The notes under the pieces were generated by a model, which saw nothing but the letters and a program-made list of their open reading frames with translations, did no database searches and had not been told where the DNA came from. A DNA stretch of 61,933 bases from Anaerocolumna sp. Its GTDB lineage: Bacteria > Bacillota > Clostridia > Lachnospirales > Lachnospiraceae. The DNA lies in NCBI GenBank assembly GCA_029256725.1, contig JAQSXJ010000028.1:1-61933 (forward strand), written 5' to 3'. Both the position numbers and the translations under genes were made by a program. Of this stretch, positions 45,024 to 54,323 are shown piece after piece. Numbering within the stretch: the first letter of the stretch is position 1; the number at the start of each line of letters is the position of its first letter.

Positions 45024-46776
45024 CTCCAAGTTCCTCCTTTGATAATTGTGAATAGGCGATCTCTCGGTAAACCTTACAGGTCTTAAGCAGTTCTTCATGT
45101 TTGCCGATTCCCACAACATTTCCTTCATCCAGTACTACTATCCGGTCTGCATTTCTAATCGTACCGATACGCTGGGCAACTATAAAGGTGGTAGCACCAA
45201 GAGTCTGGGCAGCCAGCTGTGTACGCAGTACCTTATCCGTCTTATAATCCAATGCTGAAAAGGAATCATCGAATATAAAGATTTCCGGCTGCCTGCAGAT
45301 TGCTCTGGCAATGGCAAGGCGCTGCTTCTGTCCGCCGGAGAGGTTCGCACCACCCTGGGAAATGGGTGCCTGGTATTTATCCGGAAGTTTCTCTATAAAA
45401 TCCTTTGCCTGTGCTACTGATGCTGCATTTGCAACATCCTCAGCATTTGCTTTTTTCTTTCCGTTATAGCCAAAGGCCACATTGGAGGCGATATCTCCTG
45501 AGAAGATAACAGCCCGCTGTGGAACATAGCCGATCTTATCATGAAGATCTTTCTGTTTGTATTTCTTAATATCCACTCCATCAATCAGTACCTGACCTTC
45601 TGTGGCATCGTAAAAACGGGGTATAAGATTAATCAGTGTACTCTTGCCGCTGCCGGTAGAACCGATAAAAGCAACAGTTTCTCCGGAATTTGCTTTAAAG
45701 GAAACATCTCTCAGCACATATTCTGCAGCCCCTGGATATTGAAAACTAACATTTTTAAATTCTACTTCGCCCATTCCCCAAGGCTTGGTGTCCAGATCAC
45801 CATCTGTGATTTTAGGCTGTGTGTCCAGAACTTCGTTGATACGTTTTGCTGAAACTGCAGCACGGGGCAGCATGATAAATATCATTACAAGCATCATAAA
45901 TGCCATAACAACCTGCATGGCATACGACGAATACACTACCATATCGGAAAAAAGGGACAGTCTGTCCGGTAGATCGGCACCATTGATCAAGTATGCCCCA
46001 ATCCAGTAAATCGCAAGAGTAAGTCCGTTCATGATAAGAGACATTCCCGGCATCATAATCGCCATAATGCGATTGGTAAACAGATTGGTCTTGGTTATTT
46101 TATCATTTGCTTTATTAAATTTTGCTTCCTGATAATCTTCTGCATTATATGCACGTACCACCCGGACACCGGTAAGATTTTCTCTGGTTACACGATTAAG
46201 ATTATCCGTTAACTGCTGGACAATCTTGAACTTTGGTAGTGCAAATATAACCAGCACGGATACTAATAATACCAGTGCAAATACTGCTCCTCCTGTAGAA
46301 ACAGACCATTGCCAGCTTTTACCCGATATCTTTATAATTGCCCATACAGCCAGGATCGGGGCTTTGATCATAACCTGAAGTCCCGTAGCGATAAGGGTCT
46401 GCACCTGTGTAATATCATTGGTGGAACGGGTGATTAAACTAGATGTGGAAAAGCGACCGATTTCCTCCATTGAAAAGGCTTCTACTTTATTATACAATCC
46501 CATTCTAAGTCTGTAGGACAGCGTTGCTGCAAGGCGGGCGGCAAAATAACCGATTATTATAGAAGCAACTAAACTACCCAGAGCACAGAGCAGCATATAC
46601 CCGCCGGCACTCCAAATATCTGACATGGCACTTCCCTCTGTCTGCACCAGCATAGTGATTTCAGACATATAGTCCGGCAGTTTTAGGTCAAACCAGACTT
46701 GACCTGTTACAAATATCAGGCAGAGGACAACTTGAAGCCATTCTGTCTTTTTAAAATACTTTAATATTTTTATCAT
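45016..46776 (-). CDS. Heterodimeric ABC exporter subunit with degenerate ATPase site
   Basis: A 586-residue half-transporter with six transmembrane helices (about 15-305). Walker A GSTGSGKST is at 372-379 and signature LSGGQKQR at 479-486. The Walker B catalytic Glu is replaced by Asp504 (IFIFDDSFSALD) and the switch His by Gln535 (FIVAQRIGT). These substitutions mark the non-hydrolysing subunit in heterodimeric exporters of the LmrC/TM287 type. It is translationally coupled to the canonical partner downstream and lies 21 bp after the MacB-like gene, in the same operon. Confidence 0.93.
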   Translation of the reverse strand: MIKILKYFKKTEWLQVVLCLIFVTGQVWFDLKLPDYMSEITMLVQTEGSAMSDIWSAGGYMLLCALGSLVASIIIGYFAARLAATLSYRLRMGLYNKVEAFSMEEIGRFSTSSLITRSTNDITQVQTLIATGLQVMIKAPILAVWAIIKISGKSWQWSVSTGGAVFALVLLVSVLVIFALPKFKIVQQLTDNLNRVTRENLTGVRVVRAYNAEDYQEAKFNKANDKITKTNLFTNRIMAIMMPGMSLIMNGLTLAIYWIGAYLINGADLPDRLSLFSDMVVYSSYAMQVVMAFMMLVMIFIMLPRAAVSAKRINEVLDTQPKITDGDLDTKPWGMGEVEFKNVSFQYPGAAEYVLRDVSFKANSGETVAFIGSTGSGKSTLINLIPRFYDATEGQVLIDGVDIKKYKQKDLHDKIGYVPQRAVIFSGDIASNVAFGYNGKKKANAEDVANAASVAQAKDFIEKLPDKYQAPISQGGANLSGGQKQRLAIARAICRQPEIFIFDDSFSALDYKTDKVLRTQLAAQTLGATTFIVAQRIGTIRNADRIVVLDEGNVVGIGKHEELLKTCKVYREIAYSQLSKEELGDE

Positions 46777-46797
46777 AACACGCTTTCCTTTCTGTCC

Positions 46798-49614
46798 TTA
46801 TTCACTGCGAAGCGCTATTACAGGATCTTTTCCTGCTGCTTTTTTAGCAGGTATGAGTCCTGCAATCAGGGTCAATACCATACTTAATGCAATCAGGGCT
46901 AATCCGCTGGTAACCGGAAGAGCTGCATTAACTGCAGTGGTATCTAACACTGCATGGATAACCGAATTTATGGGAAGGAGCAGCAGACAGGTTAACCCGA
47001 CACCTAACAGACCGGATATAGCTCCTACAATAAATGTCTCTGCATTGAATACCTGTGTAATGTTCCGCTTTGAAGCACCGATAGCACGAAGAACGCCAAT
47101 CTCCTTCGTACGCTCTAGTACGGAAATAAAGGTTATGATACCAATCATAATGGAAGATACGATCAGGGATACCGCAACGAAAGCAATAAGTACATAGGAA
47201 ATCACATTGATAATTGTGGTGACAGAGGACATCAGCAGCCCTACAAAATCCGTATAGGTTATTTGATTTTCTTTCCCTGCCGTTTTGTTATAGTCTTCGA
47301 TTGAGGCGGATATCCCGTCCTTACCTTCAAAGCTGTCGGCATAAATACTGATAGATGCCGGTGCATCAAGACTTACAACTCCAAAGGCACTCATATTGTC
47401 GTCATAACTTCCTGACTGGATATACGTATCATAGAGTTTTAACAAGGTCTCATTATCCGGTTCCAGTAAATAGGCATCTAACATGGCTGCAAGATCGGCC
47501 TCACTCATTTGAGAGGACATCCCTGCACTGACAGAACCTGTTTGTCCCTGAGTCGGCATATCAGCTCCTGATTTCTGTGTCTCTGTATTGTCAGATTGGC
47601 TATTTGCAGGCGTTGAGGTAAGTATTGTAGCAGCAACGGCTGCTTTATCTGAAATGTTAAGCCCAGAGAGATATTTAATCGTCTCCTCTATCTTTACCTC
47701 ATCTTTTTTCGGTGTAAAGGACATGCCGTTAGTTACATTGGTTTCCGGCGCTGCTTCCTGCGCTTTTACTACCGGACTGTTATTCGTGCGTTCGATAAGA
47801 GTATCGGTCAGAGCTTTCGTATATCCGATACTTCCAGAGATTGCGGTATAGGATGCGTCTTCCTGAGGTTTCACAACTCCTGAAACCTTAAGCTCGATGC
47901 TGTCCTTTAACAGGGTTTCCAAAGATTCCTTCTCTTCTGCAACATATTTATATATTCCGTTTTCCCCTTTCACATAATAATCGCTTTCAGGGAGTATATA
48001 AAAGGACTGGTTACTGATATCTTCGTAATTCCATTTATGATCTTTAAAAGAGATTTCTTCTCCATTCCCGATCTTTTCAAGCATTTCCTTATACTCTGCA
48101 GAGGGCAAAATACCAAGTTCATATAGCACGGAGGTAGATACCTCATTGTTTTCATCCAATACCAGAACTACTTCGTTGTAGGCTTTGGGCCAGTTACCAT
48201 AGAGTACCTCATAATTATCGGTTACCGCAGGGCTGATGAGATTACCCTCTGTTCCAGGGAGAAGTTCCTCAAACTTACTGGAAGATGACAGATTACCCAT
48301 GGACATACCCCCTAAGGAAAAGCCGCTCATTGGCATTGCGCCCATTGACGTACCACCTGTCATGGAGGAGGAATTACTGCTGGTAAAATCACTGCCGTCG
48401 GTATTAATAAGTTCACCTTCCGGATCATAGGCAAAAGCATCAAACTTAACATCATAAGAATAGATTATACCGTTCTCCCCTACATACTGATGGATTTCAC
48501 TGTCTTGTTTATCCAGATATTTCTTAAATTCTGTAAGGTTATTCTCTTTGATACTGGTTGTTGCACTTTTTGCCAGTTCCATATCGGAGGAGTTAGAATA
48601 TACACCATCCAGTTCATGCTCTGCCTCGTCTGATATACCGGACTGCCTTCCGGCTGCAAGTAAACTGCTTAAATCCAGTGACTGTGCTTCGATGGCTATT
48701 GGGTATGAAGACATGGTATCTTTTTGTATGTTGTCAATATAGGCATTGATTCCGTTGGATAAGGATAATATCAAGGCTATACCGATGATGCCGATGGAAC
48801 CTGCAAAAGAGGTTAGGAGTGTTCGGCCCTTCTTCGTTTTCAGATTGTTAAAGCTTAAGGATAAAGCTGTGGTAATTGACATAGAAGCCTTCCCCATATT
48901 CTTATGTTTAGGGGCTTCCAGTCCGGTCTCATCAACCTCATAAGGATTGGTGTCGGATACGATTTCTCCATCGTGAAGCTTGATAATTCTGCTGGCATAC
49001 TCTTCTGCCAATTCCGGATTATGGGTAACCATTACGACCAGACGGTCTTTGGCAACTTCCTTCAATAAATCCATTACCTGAACACTGGTTTCAGAATCCA
49101 GCGCACCGGTGGGTTCATCAGCAAGGAGGATATCCGGGTCATTTACCAAAGCTCTTGCAATGGCAACACGCTGCATCTGTCCACCTGACATCTGATTTGG
49201 ACGTTTGTGAAGATGACTGCCGAGTCCCATCTTTTCAAGGGCTTCTTTTGCACGCTTTCTTCGTTCGCCTTTTGAGATACCGGAAATGGTAAGAGCCAGC
49301 TCTACATTTGCCAGAATCGACTGATGAGGAATCAGGTTATAACTTTGAAATACAAATCCTATGGTATGATTACGATAGGAATCCCAGTCTCTGTTGGAAT
49401 ATTTTTTGGTAGAAACACTATTAATTACGATATCACCTGAATCATAACGGTCAAGACCGCCGATAATATTTAAAAGTGTTGTTTTTCCGGAACCACTCTG
49501 TCCTAAAATAGCAACAAATTCACTGTCCCTGAGATTAAAGGTAACGTTATTCAGCGCCTGCTGTGTCAGACCGCCAGTAACGTATTTCTTGCATATATTT
49601 TTGATTTGCAGCAT
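46798..49614 (-). CDS. MacB-like ABC transporter, ATPase fused to FtsX permease
   Basis: A 938-residue protein with an N-terminal LolD/MacB-type ATPase (Walker A GQSGSGKTT at about 38-46, signature MSGGQMQRVAIARA, Walker B ILLADEPTGALD), one transmembrane helix after it (LLTSFAGSIGIIGIALILSL), a large extracytoplasmic domain of about 500 residues rich in Ser/Met/Gly, and three C-terminal helices of FtsX type. Such mechanotransmission transporters act on envelope peptides or antibiotics rather than moving substrate through the membrane. The start is ATG 49614 (AAGGAG nine bases before); ATG 49620 is possible. It is first in a three-gene operon with the exporter pair. Confidence 0.92.
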   Translation of the reverse strand: MLQIKNICKKYVTGGLTQQALNNVTFNLRDSEFVAILGQSGSGKTTLLNIIGGLDRYDSGDIVINSVSTKKYSNRDWDSYRNHTIGFVFQSYNLIPHQSILANVELALTISGISKGERRKRAKEALEKMGLGSHLHKRPNQMSGGQMQRVAIARALVNDPDILLADEPTGALDSETSVQVMDLLKEVAKDRLVVMVTHNPELAEEYASRIIKLHDGEIVSDTNPYEVDETGLEAPKHKNMGKASMSITTALSLSFNNLKTKKGRTLLTSFAGSIGIIGIALILSLSNGINAYIDNIQKDTMSSYPIAIEAQSLDLSSLLAAGRQSGISDEAEHELDGVYSNSSDMELAKSATTSIKENNLTEFKKYLDKQDSEIHQYVGENGIIYSYDVKFDAFAYDPEGELINTDGSDFTSSNSSSMTGGTSMGAMPMSGFSLGGMSMGNLSSSSKFEELLPGTEGNLISPAVTDNYEVLYGNWPKAYNEVVLVLDENNEVSTSVLYELGILPSAEYKEMLEKIGNGEEISFKDHKWNYEDISNQSFYILPESDYYVKGENGIYKYVAEEKESLETLLKDSIELKVSGVVKPQEDASYTAISGSIGYTKALTDTLIERTNNSPVVKAQEAAPETNVTNGMSFTPKKDEVKIEETIKYLSGLNISDKAAVAATILTSTPANSQSDNTETQKSGADMPTQGQTGSVSAGMSSQMSEADLAAMLDAYLLEPDNETLLKLYDTYIQSGSYDDNMSAFGVVSLDAPASISIYADSFEGKDGISASIEDYNKTAGKENQITYTDFVGLLMSSVTTIINVISYVLIAFVAVSLIVSSIMIGIITFISVLERTKEIGVLRAIGASKRNITQVFNAETFIVGAISGLLGVGLTCLLLLPINSVIHAVLDTTAVNAALPVTSGLALIALSMVLTLIAGLIPAKKAAGKDPVIALRSE

Positions 49615-49763
49615 AGACATTTTCTCCTTTAAGTAATAATTTCTTAGTAGCCCTTTCAACGAAGCCGATTATATACGGGAAACAAAAACTGAAAATTAAC
49701 TAATGAGAAAAACCGAAATTTAATTCCAAAAATAAGTTTCTATTAAGCTGCCTATTATATATC

Positions 49764-49800
49764 TGCAGATGAAAAAATGGTCTGCAGATTAAAAATGGTC
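49764..49800. promoter_or_regulatory. Two adjacent direct repeats, likely response-regulator site
   Basis: TGCAGATGAAAAAATGGTC (49764-49782) is followed at once by TGCAGATTAAAAATGGTC (49783-49800). Tandem direct repeats are typical OmpR-family binding sites. They sit between the divergent ABC operon and two-component genes, about 30 bp before a TATAAT at 49830-49835. Confidence 0.6.
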
Positions 49801-49909
49801 TTAAGTTTATTTTTAGTTAACGTTTATGGTATAATATTTATTCAGAGACATAACCCGTGGGTATGTTTGAATTTCAACTTATATAGCAGTGAACGGAGGT
49901 GCCGATTTC

Positions 49910-50587
49910 ATGTTTCATATATTGGTTACAGAAGATGATAAGAATACCGCCAGACTTATGAAAGCAGTCTTAAAACATGCCGGCTATGAAGTTTTTCTTG
50001 CTGAAAACGGAATCGAAGCATTGGATATAATGGATACTCAGCATATAGATCTGGTGGTTTTAGATATTATGATGCCGAAAATGGATGGCTATGAATTCAC
50101 CGAACAGCTGCGCAGCTGTCACAATAATACTCCTATTCTTATGGTAACGGCGAAGCAGCTGCCGGAGGACAAATGCAAAGGTTTCATTTCCGGTACGGAC
50201 GATTACATGGTAAAACCTGTGAATGAAGATGAGATGCTCTTACGTATCAAGGCACTTTTACGCCGTGCCAAGATTGTAAACGAGCATAAACTGCATATTG
50301 GTAAGGTGACCCTTGATTATGATGCTCTTACTGTCGAACGGGAAGGGGATAAGCAGACCCTGCCTCAGAAAGAATTCTATCTGCTGTATAAACTCTTAGC
50401 CTATCCCGATAAAATCTTTACCCGAATTCAACTAATGGATGAAATATGGGGTATGGAATCTGAGACAGTGGATACCACAGTAAATGTTCATATCAACCGG
50501 CTTCGAAAGCGTTTTGAAGCTTATCCGGAATTTGAAATTGTTGCTATTCGGGGAATCGGTTATAAGGCGGTGAAAAAGTGTGAGTAG
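49910..50587 (+). CDS. OmpR-family response regulator
   Basis: A 225-residue regulator: receiver with acidic pair near 8-10, phosphoacceptor Asp52 (LVVLDIMMPKMDGYE), and a VKPV switch. The C-terminal winged helix has LPQKEFYLLYKLLAYPDKIFTR and VNVHINRLRKRFE. It is divergent from the ABC operon and most likely controls it and itself. The GTG at 49889 lies before the GGAGG site, so ATG 49910 is used. Confidence 0.95.
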   Translation: MFHILVTEDDKNTARLMKAVLKHAGYEVFLAENGIEALDIMDTQHIDLVVLDIMMPKMDGYEFTEQLRSCHNNTPILMVTAKQLPEDKCKGFISGTDDYMVKPVNEDEMLLRIKALLRRAKIVNEHKLHIGKVTLDYDALTVEREGDKQTLPQKEFYLLYKLLAYPDKIFTRIQLMDEIWGMESETVDTTVNVHINRLRKRFEAYPEFEIVAIRGIGYKAVKKCE

Positions 50588-51614
50588 ACTTCACAATAGA
50601 TTAAAGAAATTTCAGATGGCTATGCTCTTTGCAGTTATCATCTTTCTCCTTTTGTTATTTACTATGCTGCTGATGTTTGTTGGAATTTTTATCTTAAGTC
50701 AGCTTGGATTTGTTAAACCCCATGCCACTATAGCACCATTTTTTATGTTTGCAATCTTTAGTATTATAGTAGGAACTATTGTTGCCATGGTATTCAGCCG
50801 TTTTCCCCTGTCCCCTCTGCGAGAGATTATTTCAGCTTCAGACCGTTTAGCAGAAGGTGACTTTGATGTTCGGATTAATTTAAGAGGGCCGGAGGAATTA
50901 CAGAATTTAAGCATCAGCTTCAATCACATGGCAGAAGAGCTGGGAAGTATTGAGATGCTACGGTCAGACTTTGTAAACAATTTCTCCCACGAATTCAAAA
51001 CTCCTATTGTTTCCGTAAGAGGTTTTGCTAAGATTCTTAAATATGAAGATCTGACCAAAGAAGAACGGGACGAATATCTGGATATTATTATTTATGAATC
51101 GGAACGCCTTGCCGAACTGGCTACCAATGTGCTTAATCTCTCTAAGGTAGAAAACCAGATGATATTAAAGGACAAGACTTGTTATAATGGCAGTGAACAG
51201 ATCAGAAGGATAATTGCAATACTTGAGAATAAGTGGGCAGAGAAAAATATTGAGATACGCTTTGATTACGATGAGATTAATTTCTGTGGAAATGAGGAGC
51301 TGCTTAATCAGGTATGGACCAATTTAATTGATAATGCAATTAAGTTCTCACCGGAAAATTCTATGATTACAATTAACATTAATCAAAAACCGGACAAGAT
51401 GACAATCACTGTTTCCGACCAGGGTATTGGCATAAGTCAGGAGGCTGCTGAACGTATATTTGATAAATTCTACCAAGGTGATACTTCCCATGCAACAAAA
51501 GGAAACGGCATCGGCTTAACCATTGCCAAGCGAATCGTTGAATTGCATGAGGGTACTATAACCGTAAAAAACAACGATATCGGCACATCATTTGTTGTTG
51601 TGTTACCTATGTAA
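50580..51614 (+). CDS. Sensor histidine kinase with HAMP domain
   Basis: A 344-residue kinase with two transmembrane helices (about 14-40 and 52-72), a very short external loop, and a HAMP domain (about 75-125, SPLREIISASDRLAEGDFDVRI). The HisKA box FVNNFSHEFKTPIVSV carries His137. The ATPase motifs NLIDNAIKFSP, DQGIGI and GNGIGLTIAKRI are intact. The gene starts with GTG overlapping the regulator stop by 8 bp, so the pair is translationally coupled. The small sensor region suggests sensing in the membrane or through the neighbouring transporter. Confidence 0.95.
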   Translation: MSRLHNRLKKFQMAMLFAVIIFLLLLFTMLLMFVGIFILSQLGFVKPHATIAPFFMFAIFSIIVGTIVAMVFSRFPLSPLREIISASDRLAEGDFDVRINLRGPEELQNLSISFNHMAEELGSIEMLRSDFVNNFSHEFKTPIVSVRGFAKILKYEDLTKEERDEYLDIIIYESERLAELATNVLNLSKVENQMILKDKTCYNGSEQIRRIIAILENKWAEKNIEIRFDYDEINFCGNEELLNQVWTNLIDNAIKFSPENSMITININQKPDKMTITVSDQGIGISQEAAERIFDKFYQGDTSHATKGNGIGLTIAKRIVELHEGTITVKNNDIGTSFVVVLPM

Positions 51615-51638
51615 TATAACTAATTTTATATAGATTTG

Positions 51639-51711
51639 TTTATTTCAGGCTAGTTTATTGTAGACTGATTTATTATATCTTATTTCATTCGAGACCGTTT
51701 CAAATTCTGTG
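51639..51711. repeat. Degenerate array of about five 14-15 bp units
   Basis: Units starting at 51639, 51654, 51669, 51683 and 51698 each begin with TTTATT or TTTCA and tend to end in GACTG/GACCG/GGCTAG. No gene is present. Confidence 0.45.
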
Positions 51712-51747
51712 TTTTATATTTTGGAGCCTTATAATTTTACAAACTTC

Positions 51748-51800
51748 ATGAATCGTCTCAAAGACTTAAACCCTTGCCTTTACTGCGTTTCAAGGATTTT
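51748..51800. repeat. Diverged copy of the hairpin element at 51977
   Basis: It shares CATGAATCG at the start, and CCTT, TACT, GCGTTTCA and GGATTTT at the end, with the copy at 51977-52035. Here the stem is AAACCCTTG/CAAGGATTT. It may end the two-component transcript. Confidence 0.5.
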
Positions 51801-51970
51801 TGTGTATTATCATTAAGCCTAAAATGAGAAAACCCTGTAAAAACGAATTTACAAAAAACTATAAACCGCTCATCCCTTTAATTCTTAATAAGCCGGTTAC
51901 CTTTACAGAAGGACCATCAACAAATTAAATCACATTTGTTTTGGTAATTATATATTATCATATAACTTTT

Positions 51971-52035
51971 AAAATCCATGAATCGCTTAGAAGTCAGAAT
52001 CTCCTTCCTTTCCTTACTAGCGTTTCATGGATTTT
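51971..52035 (-). terminator. Terminator downstream of the GH2 gene
   Basis: AAAATCCATGAA (51971-51982) pairs perfectly over 12 bp with TTCATGGATTTT (52024-52035), around a 41-base loop, 24 bp after the GH2 stop codon. Confidence 0.55.
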
Positions 52036-52059
52036 ATATATACAGACTATGTAGATAAT

Positions 52060-53721
52060 TTACTTAAGACTTAAATACTTCTTGATGACATCATAAGCAA
52101 TTTTAGGTCTTCGGTACTCATCCACAACACCTTTATTATTATGACATCTTGCTCTTGTGGTAAACCATTCACCCTCTTCAGTTACTCTGCAGTCAGCGAA
52201 CTGCCAGATAAAGATTCCGGATATATTATCATCATTCATATATACTTTGAGATTCTCCTCAATGATATCCGCCTGTCTTTCTTCACTCCATTTGCATCTT
52301 GAGCGGTCTCTGTAACCGTAGATAGCTGCTGCACCAAATTCACTTACTATGATAGGCTTACCTTCCCCCCCAGCTTCCTTAATCCAGGCGATTTCTTTAT
52401 CATTCGTATCTTTTACCGGGACATCCTTGTACCAGCCGGAATACATATTAAAAGATACAATGTCTGGTAAATCAAGGGTAATATCCGTTAGATGACGACA
52501 GGTAGCTGAGGTGGTGGGGCGTGAGTTATCTAGGCTTTTTATCTGCTCATACTGCATTTTATATTTTTCCCTGCCTTCTTCTGTCTCACTGGCACACTCA
52601 TTTAAGATTCCCCAAATGATTATACTAGGGTGATTGTAATGATTTACTATCATCTCTCGAATACAGTCTTCGCACTGCTTATCAAAATTAGGATTCTGCA
52701 TATCTTTAAGTAATAGCCCTCTTGCGTGATTTTCCTCCCATACCAGGATTCCCCGTTCATCGCACAGATCCAAAAAGCGTTCATCATTGGGATAATGGCA
52801 TGTGCGTAAAGCATTGACCCCCATATCCTGCATAATATCCATATCCTGTATCATAAGCTGCAATGGTATGGCACATCCTACTACTGCATAGTCTTCGTGA
52901 CGATTGAATCCTTTTAAGAATATTTCTTTACCATTTAATTTTATTTTGGTACCTTCTATTTCAACAGTTCTAAAACCAACTCTTTCAATAAGATCATCCA
53001 CCGGCTCATCTTCTATGTAAAGAATGGTATTTAACTCATATAGTCTGGGGTTCTCATTGGACCAGGCTTCAACGGCTTGATACTCCTGCTTTAAGGATAC
53101 TGTTACTTCTCCTTCACCGGGGACTTCTATGGTATCAGTCTTTATTTCATAGGCTTCTAATTTGCTTCTTAGGCTAACCCTAGCAATATCAGCAGAAATA
53201 TTGTGAAGAGTAATCTCTACATCTGCGTTCCAGATTCCCTCTTTGAGGTAAGGCTTAAATCTAATATTTTTAATATAAGTATCAGAGATTGCTGCCAAGG
53301 ATACCGGTCTGGTTATGCCGCCGTAGGTATAATAATCGTTTGGTAGATGCAATGCTGAATGTTCGCCGAAGCTGTTATCCACCAGGACTTTGATTTCATG
53401 TTCTCCTTTTTTCACATCCTTTACTATGGTACTAAATGGAGTAAAGGCATTGTAGTGATGAGCAATGTGTTCACCGTCAAAGTAAACATCTCCCGTATGG
53501 CTTATGCCTTTGAATTCCAGTCTTAAGCTGCCGTTTTCGCTAATCTGGAGCTTCTTACTGTATATTCCCTTACCTCTGTACGTATTAAATTGCGGATGCT
53601 GCTCCCAACAACCGGGTACTGGCATTTTATATAACTTGTCCTCACCTTCTCCGTGAAAATCCCATACTCCTTCTAATTCCTTAATTTTTCTTATAGTATG
53701 CTGATCAAATAATCGTATCAC
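52060..53721 (-). CDS. Glycoside hydrolase family 2 (beta-glucuronidase/beta-galactosidase-like)
   Basis: A 553-residue cytoplasmic exo-glycosidase without signal peptide. The GH2 domain order is clear: sugar-binding jelly roll (about 1-150, GISHTGDVYFDG), Ig-like sandwich (about 155-260), and TIM barrel (about 265-553) with KGFNRHEDY, NALRTCHYPND, acid/base Glu375 (WGILNE) and nucleophile Glu461 (IVSEFG). Size and motifs are closest to beta-glucuronidases; the exact sugar is uncertain. The start is GTG 53721, six bases after AAGGGGG; the longer frame would begin upstream of that site. Confidence 0.93.
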   Translation of the reverse strand: MIRLFDQHTIRKIKELEGVWDFHGEGEDKLYKMPVPGCWEQHPQFNTYRGKGIYSKKLQISENGSLRLEFKGISHTGDVYFDGEHIAHHYNAFTPFSTIVKDVKKGEHEIKVLVDNSFGEHSALHLPNDYYTYGGITRPVSLAAISDTYIKNIRFKPYLKEGIWNADVEITLHNISADIARVSLRSKLEAYEIKTDTIEVPGEGEVTVSLKQEYQAVEAWSNENPRLYELNTILYIEDEPVDDLIERVGFRTVEIEGTKIKLNGKEIFLKGFNRHEDYAVVGCAIPLQLMIQDMDIMQDMGVNALRTCHYPNDERFLDLCDERGILVWEENHARGLLLKDMQNPNFDKQCEDCIREMIVNHYNHPSIIIWGILNECASETEEGREKYKMQYEQIKSLDNSRPTTSATCRHLTDITLDLPDIVSFNMYSGWYKDVPVKDTNDKEIAWIKEAGGEGKPIIVSEFGAAAIYGYRDRSRCKWSEERQADIIEENLKVYMNDDNISGIFIWQFADCRVTEEGEWFTTRARCHNNKGVVDEYRRPKIAYDVIKKYLSLK

Positions 53722-53945
53722 CCAATACCCCCTTATCACTCAAGCAATCGTGATTCTATGTGAGGCAGTCATGCTGCTCTCTACCATCCATGATATAGGA
53801 AATTGAATATATTTTCTTTAATCATTTTGCTCATATTACTTAAAAGTTGTATTATATTGTTCTATCCTATGGAGTAACGAACCAGCTACCACATTATTCT
53901 AGTACAGAGAATTATTTATTTGTTGTATAAACCATAATAAATAAA

Positions 53946-53985
53946 AAGTCTTTGCAAATTTGCTTGAAAGCAAGTGCAAAGACTT
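53946..53985 (-). terminator. Terminator of the small membrane-protein gene
   Basis: AAGTCTTTGCA and TGCAAAGACTT pair, with an inner TGCTT/AAGCA stem. On the minus strand TTTTTATTTATT follows. Confidence 0.85.
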
Positions 53986-54009
53986 CTTATGTATCATTAT
54001 ACCCTTTTG

Positions 54010-54219
54010 TTATTCATTTTCATTATTATTGTTATTGCCAAATACTTTGGCTACTAATAGGAGAATTACACCGATAACGATACTGGCAATCTCAACGGTA
54101 CGTCTGTATTCTCCCAGAAAGAATAGAAATTTAAACTGCAGCCCTATAAAAGATAATCCCAATGAAATTATTCCTATTAGAAATAGGGCAGCTCCAACTT
54201 TTGATAACTTCTCAAACAT
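54010..54219 (-). CDS. Small two-helix membrane protein of unknown function
   Basis: A 69-residue protein. Two hydrophobic helices (about 8-32 and 42-62) are joined by a short basic loop (GEYRRTVE), and the C-terminus is an Asn/Glu-rich tail (GNNNNNENE). The start is ATG 54219 behind GGGAGGAAGTTAT. It has its own strong terminator. No family is recognised. Confidence 0.7.
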   Translation of the reverse strand: MFEKLSKVGAALFLIGIISLGLSFIGLQFKFLFFLGEYRRTVEIASIVIGVILLLVAKVFGNNNNNENE

Positions 54220-54323
54220 ATAACTTCCTCCCACGCATTGTTAAATATTATACATTCGTAATTATATCAAATAAAAACAATATCGTATACACAATTTTTC
54301 ACAATATGATATAATTTTACATT

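Noticed and set aside
51744..52035. Possible integron attC-like or phage att sites
   Set aside because: No integrase gene in the window and the stems are better explained as terminators.
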